From the NCBI GenBank assembly GCA_029941825.1, contig JAPYTM010000034.1, positions 1-8,737 on the forward strand: 8,737 bases of DNA, given 5' to 3'. Origin of the DNA: Candidatus Nitrosopumilus sp. (lineage in GTDB: Archaea; Thermoproteota; Nitrososphaeria; Nitrososphaerales; Nitrosopumilaceae). The notes beneath the pieces were generated by a model that was not told where the DNA came from, searched no databases, and saw only the letters and a program-made list of their open reading frames with translations. The first letter of the stretch is position 1. Every line of letters starts with the position of its first letter. Below, one piece after another: positions 6,188 through 8,737 of this stretch. The position numbers and the translations under genes were made by a program.

Positions 6188-7126
6188 TTATTTTTCATCT
6201 TCATAAAGCCAACATCTAACATATCCAGTTTTTGTTTTAAATTTAGGGGGAAGTTGCTTACATTTTTCAAATGCTTGTGGACATCGATCAATAAACCTAC
6301 ATTCTGTTGGTGCATCAAGTAAACTTGGAGGAATTCCTTTAATGTATTTTGGCGGATTTCCTTTCAGAGTTGGAATAGATTCTAAAAGTCCTTGAGTGTA
6401 AGGATGTTTTGGGTTTTTATAAATTTCTTCAGAAGAACCAAATTCTACCATTTGTCCAGCATACATAATTCCAATTTTATCTGCAATTTCAGATAAAACT
6501 GCCAAATCGTGCGTGATTAACATTAAAGACATACCGGTTTTTTTCAGAGTTTTTAGTAGATTCACAATTTGGGATTGAATAAGAACATCAAGTGCAGTAG
6601 TAGGTTCATCAGCTATTACAAAGGTTGGTTTCAAAATTAATGCCATAGCAATTATTACTCTTTGTTTCATACCACCACTTAGTTCATGAGGATATTTTTT
6701 CAAAATAAGTTTATTCAAACTAACAGAAATAAGAGCATCTAAAATTATTTGTTTAGAGTCTCCATGAAAATTATGTTGTTTTAAAATTTCAAGGAATTGT
6801 TCATTAATAGTAAAAACAGGATCTAATGCATTTAATGCACCTTGAAAAATCATAGAGATTTGTTTCCACCTGTATTGTTCATTAAAATCAGATTCAGATA
6901 TATCTAAAAGGGAAGTACCTTTAAAAAATATTTTACCAGTAGTTGCACCACCAGAAAGCATTCGCATAATTGATAATCCCAATGTACTCTTTCCACATGC
7001 ACTCTCACCTGCAATTCCTATTGAAGTTCCAGAATCTAATTCAAAATCTACATCATCAACTGCATAAACATGTCCTTTTGATGAAGTATATCTAGAGGAT
7101 AAACCATTAACAATTAGAAATGTCAT
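6188..7126 (-). CDS. Peptide/nickel-type ABC transporter ATP-binding protein (DppD/OppD-like)
   Basis: 312 residues; powers import of di-/oligopeptides or related solutes at the inner face of the membrane. All ABC ATPase motifs are present: Walker A GESACGKST (40-48), Q-loop Q95, signature LSGGMKQR (149-156), Walker B FVIADEP (169-175), D-loop ALD and H206. The C-terminal oligopeptide-family extension is complete: KHPYT (240-244), GIPPSLLDAP, and four cysteines (276, 282, 289, 305) that in DppD-type proteins can hold an Fe-S cluster. Walker A has Ala43 where GESGCGKS is usual. Permeases, the partner ATPase (DppF type) and the binding protein are absent on both sides, so the gene is monocistronic. 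A 16-bp palindrome lies directly before its ATG. Confidence 0.92.
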   Translation of the reverse strand: MTFLIVNGLSSRYTSSKGHVYAVDDVDFELDSGTSIGIAGESACGKSTLGLSIMRMLSGGATTGKIFFKGTSLLDISESDFNEQYRWKQISMIFQGALNALDPVFTINEQFLEILKQHNFHGDSKQIILDALISVSLNKLILKKYPHELSGGMKQRVIIAMALILKPTFVIADEPTTALDVLIQSQIVNLLKTLKKTGMSLMLITHDLAVLSEIADKIGIMYAGQMVEFGSSEEIYKNPKHPYTQGLLESIPTLKGNPPKYIKGIPPSLLDAPTECRFIDRCPQAFEKCKQLPPKFKTKTGYVRCWLYEDEK

Positions 7127-7127
7127 A

Positions 7128-7143
7128 TTGATTCTAGAATCAA
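7128..7143. repeat. Perfect 16-bp palindrome, candidate operator
   Basis: TTGATTCTAGAATCAA is its own reverse complement. It begins one base before the ABC ATPase start codon and lies between that codon and the gene's TATA-like box, at the predicted transcription start. The half-motif CTAGAAT repeats directly 11 nt further on (7134-7140 and 7145-7151), one helical turn apart. This fits a dimeric repressor site or a small hairpin at the 5' end of the mRNA; the binding factor is unknown. Confidence 0.55.
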
Positions 7144-7150
7144 ACTAGAA

Positions 7151-7160
7151 TTTTTATCTT
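7151..7160 (-). promoter_or_regulatory. Candidate TATA box for the ABC ATPase gene
   Basis: The minus strand reads AAGATAAAAA, centred about 29 nt before the ATG at 7126. This predicts transcription starting within the palindrome or a few bases from the start codon. Confidence 0.4.
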
Positions 7161-7169
7161 ACACTAGGG

Positions 7170-7177
7170 ATATAAAC
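7170..7177 (+). promoter_or_regulatory. Candidate TATA box for the NusA-like gene and aspS
   Basis: ATATAAAC is centred 26 nt before TTG 7200 and 35 nt before ATG 7209. It gives either a leaderless TTG start or a leader of about 9 nt before the ATG. Confidence 0.45.
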
Positions 7178-7208
7178 AACATTATCAGAACGATAAAAGT
7201 TGATTCAA

Positions 7209-7724
7209 ATGAAACTACCAATCTGTTATTTTGATGCAAAAAATAATGTTCTTTGTCCCAAATGTGAAAGAAAAGTGGAGTCCGGAATACTCACACAAGC
7301 AGATGTAGATGCATCAATTATTCTTGCAAATATCGCAAAATCAAATAATGAAGTTAAGAATTTTACATTATATTCTTGTAAAGAATTTGAAGGGAATTTT
7401 GTACTATCACTTGCAAAAAAGGACATCATGATGATTAGGCAAAGCCGTACCATGTACAGATTACTTCAAGAACAATTCAAAGGGAAAATTTGGCTAGTTG
7501 AGGCAGATGAAACAGACAATAGATTCATTGAAGACCTGTTTTTTCCAACTAAAATTTTATCAATTAACTCAGTTTGGGCACCAGGAGGGGTTCAAAAAAC
7601 AAGAGCTGTAGTATCAGGTAAATGGACACAAAGATTCCCCATAGATACTAAAAAAGTGATACAGATTGTTAAAAATGCCCGAAACCTTGACATTGAGATA
7701 GAATTTGAGAATAAAAGGCAGTGA
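7209..7724 (+). CDS. Archaeal NusA-like KH-domain protein
   Basis: 171 residues from ATG 7209. The N-terminal MKLPICYFDAKNNVLCPKC carries C6 and a CxxC pair (16, 19), a possible metal-binding knuckle. The rest follows the archaeal NusA-like KH layout: a helix from about 30-45, a strand region GNFVLSLAKKDIMMI, a helix, GKIWLVEADETD, then IEDLFFPTKILSINSVWAPGG as a second KH-like unit. Family members are thought to bind RNA in transcription. The GxxG loop that normally contacts RNA is replaced by RQSR (77-80). An in-frame TTG at 7200 would add MIQ; I prefer the ATG because the family motif starts there, but the TATA spacing leaves both possible. aspS follows after 6 nt in the same frame, so the two form an operon. 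Confidence 0.8.
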   Translation: MKLPICYFDAKNNVLCPKCERKVESGILTQADVDASIILANIAKSNNEVKNFTLYSCKEFEGNFVLSLAKKDIMMIRQSRTMYRLLQEQFKGKIWLVEADETDNRFIEDLFFPTKILSINSVWAPGGVQKTRAVVSGKWTQRFPIDTKKVIQIVKNARNLDIEIEFENKRQ

Positions 7725-7725
7725 A
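7718..7725 (+). promoter_or_regulatory. Candidate ribosome-binding site for aspS
   Basis: GGCAGTGA matches the archaeal GGAGGTGA Shine-Dalgarno consensus at six of eight bases, 5 nt before the ATG at 7731. It overlaps the stop codon of the NusA-like gene. An internal operon gene would need such a site, unlike the apparently leaderless first genes here. Confidence 0.45.
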
Positions 7726-7730
7726 ATAGT

Positions 7731-8737
7731 ATGGTTTTTGTAAAAACTCATGATATCGCAGAACTGACATCTGAATTAATTGGAAAACAAGTAGTGCTAG
7801 GTGGTTGGATTGAAGATCTTCGAAAATTAGGGAAAATGACGTTCATCACTTTACGCGATGTGTCAGGAATTTCACAAATAATTGTAAAAGGGGAATTAAA
7901 TGAAAATTTAGGGGAAATTAATCGCCAAAGTGTTGTAAGTGTAAAAGGAATAGTGCAAGAGACTAAAGCGAGAGATTTTGCTTTTGAAGTAAAAGCTGAT
8001 GAAATAGAAATTTTAGGAAAAGCAATCCACCCATTGCCAGTGGATCCTATTGGTAGGTTAGAAAGTAATATCGATACAAGATTGAATCATCGTGCATTAG
8101 ATATGAGAAATCAAAAAACAGCTTCAATTTTTAAATTAAGACATCATGTATTACAAGCATTACGTAAAATATTATCAGAAAAAAAATTCATAGAAATTAC
8201 CACTCCAAAAATCATTGGGAGTGCAAGTGAAGGTGGGGCGGATCTTTTTTCATTAGATTATTTTGGAGAAACAGCATATCTTGCACAAAGCCCACAACTA
8301 TACAAAGAACAAATGACAATTGGATTAGAAAGAGTTTTTGAGATTTCAAATTTTTACAGAGCAGAAAATTCCCATACAGGTAGACACCTTACTGAATTTA
8401 CTAGTATCGATATTGAAGCAGCATTTATGGATTATAATGATGTCATGGATGTTTTAGAATATTTAGTAGTTGAAGTTTACAAATTTGTATCAGAGAATTG
8501 TAAAAAAGAGCAAGATCTTATTGAACACACTATAGAAATTCCATCATCACCATTTGAAAGAATCACATACAGTCAATGTGTAGAAGAATTACAAAAAGAG
8601 GGTGAAAAAGTGGAATTTGGAGATGATTTAATGGATGCACATCTTAGAATTATTGGAAATAATCATCCAGGATTTTTCTTTTTGACTGACTGGCCAATGA
8701 AATTAAAACCATTTTACATTAGAGAAAAAGATGATGA
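7731..8737 (+). CDS. aspS: Aspartyl-tRNA synthetase, archaeal type, cut by window edge
   Basis: 335 residues are visible out of about 430 usual for archaeal enzymes. It charges tRNA with aspartate in the cytosol. An N-terminal OB-fold anticodon domain (about 19-105) includes GWIEDLRKLGK (25-35) and TLRDVSG. The class IIb catalytic core starts near 130, with TTPKIIGSASEGGADLF (157-173), LAQSPQLYKEQ, and motif 2 FYRAENSHTGRHLTEF with R210. No bacterial GAD insertion is seen after motif 2, so this is the archaeal/eukaryotic form. Motif 3 lies beyond the right edge. The start is fixed by an in-frame TGA (the stop of the preceding gene) three codons upstream. Whether it also charges tRNA-Asn cannot be decided from the visible part. 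It is cotranscribed with the NusA-like gene. Confidence 0.96.
   Translation, partial: MVFVKTHDIAELTSELIGKQVVLGGWIEDLRKLGKMTFITLRDVSGISQIIVKGELNENLGEINRQSVVSVKGIVQETKARDFAFEVKADEIEILGKAIHPLPVDPIGRLESNIDTRLNHRALDMRNQKTASIFKLRHHVLQALRKILSEKKFIEITTPKIIGSASEGGADLFSLDYFGETAYLAQSPQLYKEQMTIGLERVFEISNFYRAENSHTGRHLTEFTSIDIEAAFMDYNDVMDVLEYLVVEVYKFVSENCKKEQDLIEHTIEIPSSPFERITYSQCVEELQKEGEKVEFGDDLMDAHLRIIGNNHPGFFFLTDWPMKLKPFYIREKDD

Noticed and set aside
1..8737. CRISPR array, insertion sequence, tRNA/rRNA, toxin-antitoxin or defence cassette
   Set aside because: I looked for spaced repeats, transposase motifs, GC-rich cloverleaf islands and paired small genes on both strands and found none.

Overview
The window is AT-rich (roughly one third G+C by eye) and looks like chromosomal DNA of an ammonia-oxidising archaeon of the Nitrosopumilus type (Thaumarchaeota/Nitrososphaerota). 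The evidence is an archaeal-type AspRS without bacterial features, a PIN-plus-VirB11-like ATPase (COG1855 type), a family-4 Fe-S uracil-DNA glycosylase, an archaeal NusA-like KH protein, a small protein resembling a family frequent in these archaea, and TATA-like boxes about 25-30 nt before start codons. The genus is inference; no rRNA or marker is present.

Layout. Positions 1-941 (minus) hold the N-terminal part of a PIN-domain/ATPase protein that runs off the left edge. Positions 942-1357 are a spacer with a frameshifted tail of a response-regulator receiver domain (minus) and a 44-residue small ORF (plus). Positions 1358-3919 (plus) are a compact three-gene run: tldD metalloprotease, family-4 uracil-DNA glycosylase 2 nt later, and an alkyladenine DNA glycosylase overlapping it by 17 nt from a TTG start. 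The last two are base-excision-repair enzymes.

Positions 3916-5319 hold two different VTT/DedA-type membrane proteins transcribed away from each other across a 255-nt spacer; the left one converges on the glycosylase gene with overlapping stop codons. Positions 5526-5900 encode a 124-residue cytosolic protein of unknown function, followed in frame by a further open stretch after its TAG stop. Positions 5901-6187 hold no gene I can support.

Positions 6188-7126 (minus) encode a solitary DppD/OppD-type peptide ABC-transporter ATPase. A 73-82 nt divergent promoter region, containing a perfect 16-bp palindrome, separates it from the NusA-like KH protein and aspS (truncated at the right edge), a translation/transcription pair on the plus strand.

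I see no mobile element, CRISPR array, RNA gene or defence system. Most of the window is ordinary core chromosome. The items most worth a second look are the palindrome at the ABC start, the broken receiver-domain tail, the KH protein without a GxxG loop, and the solitary tldD and peptide-ABC ATPase genes.
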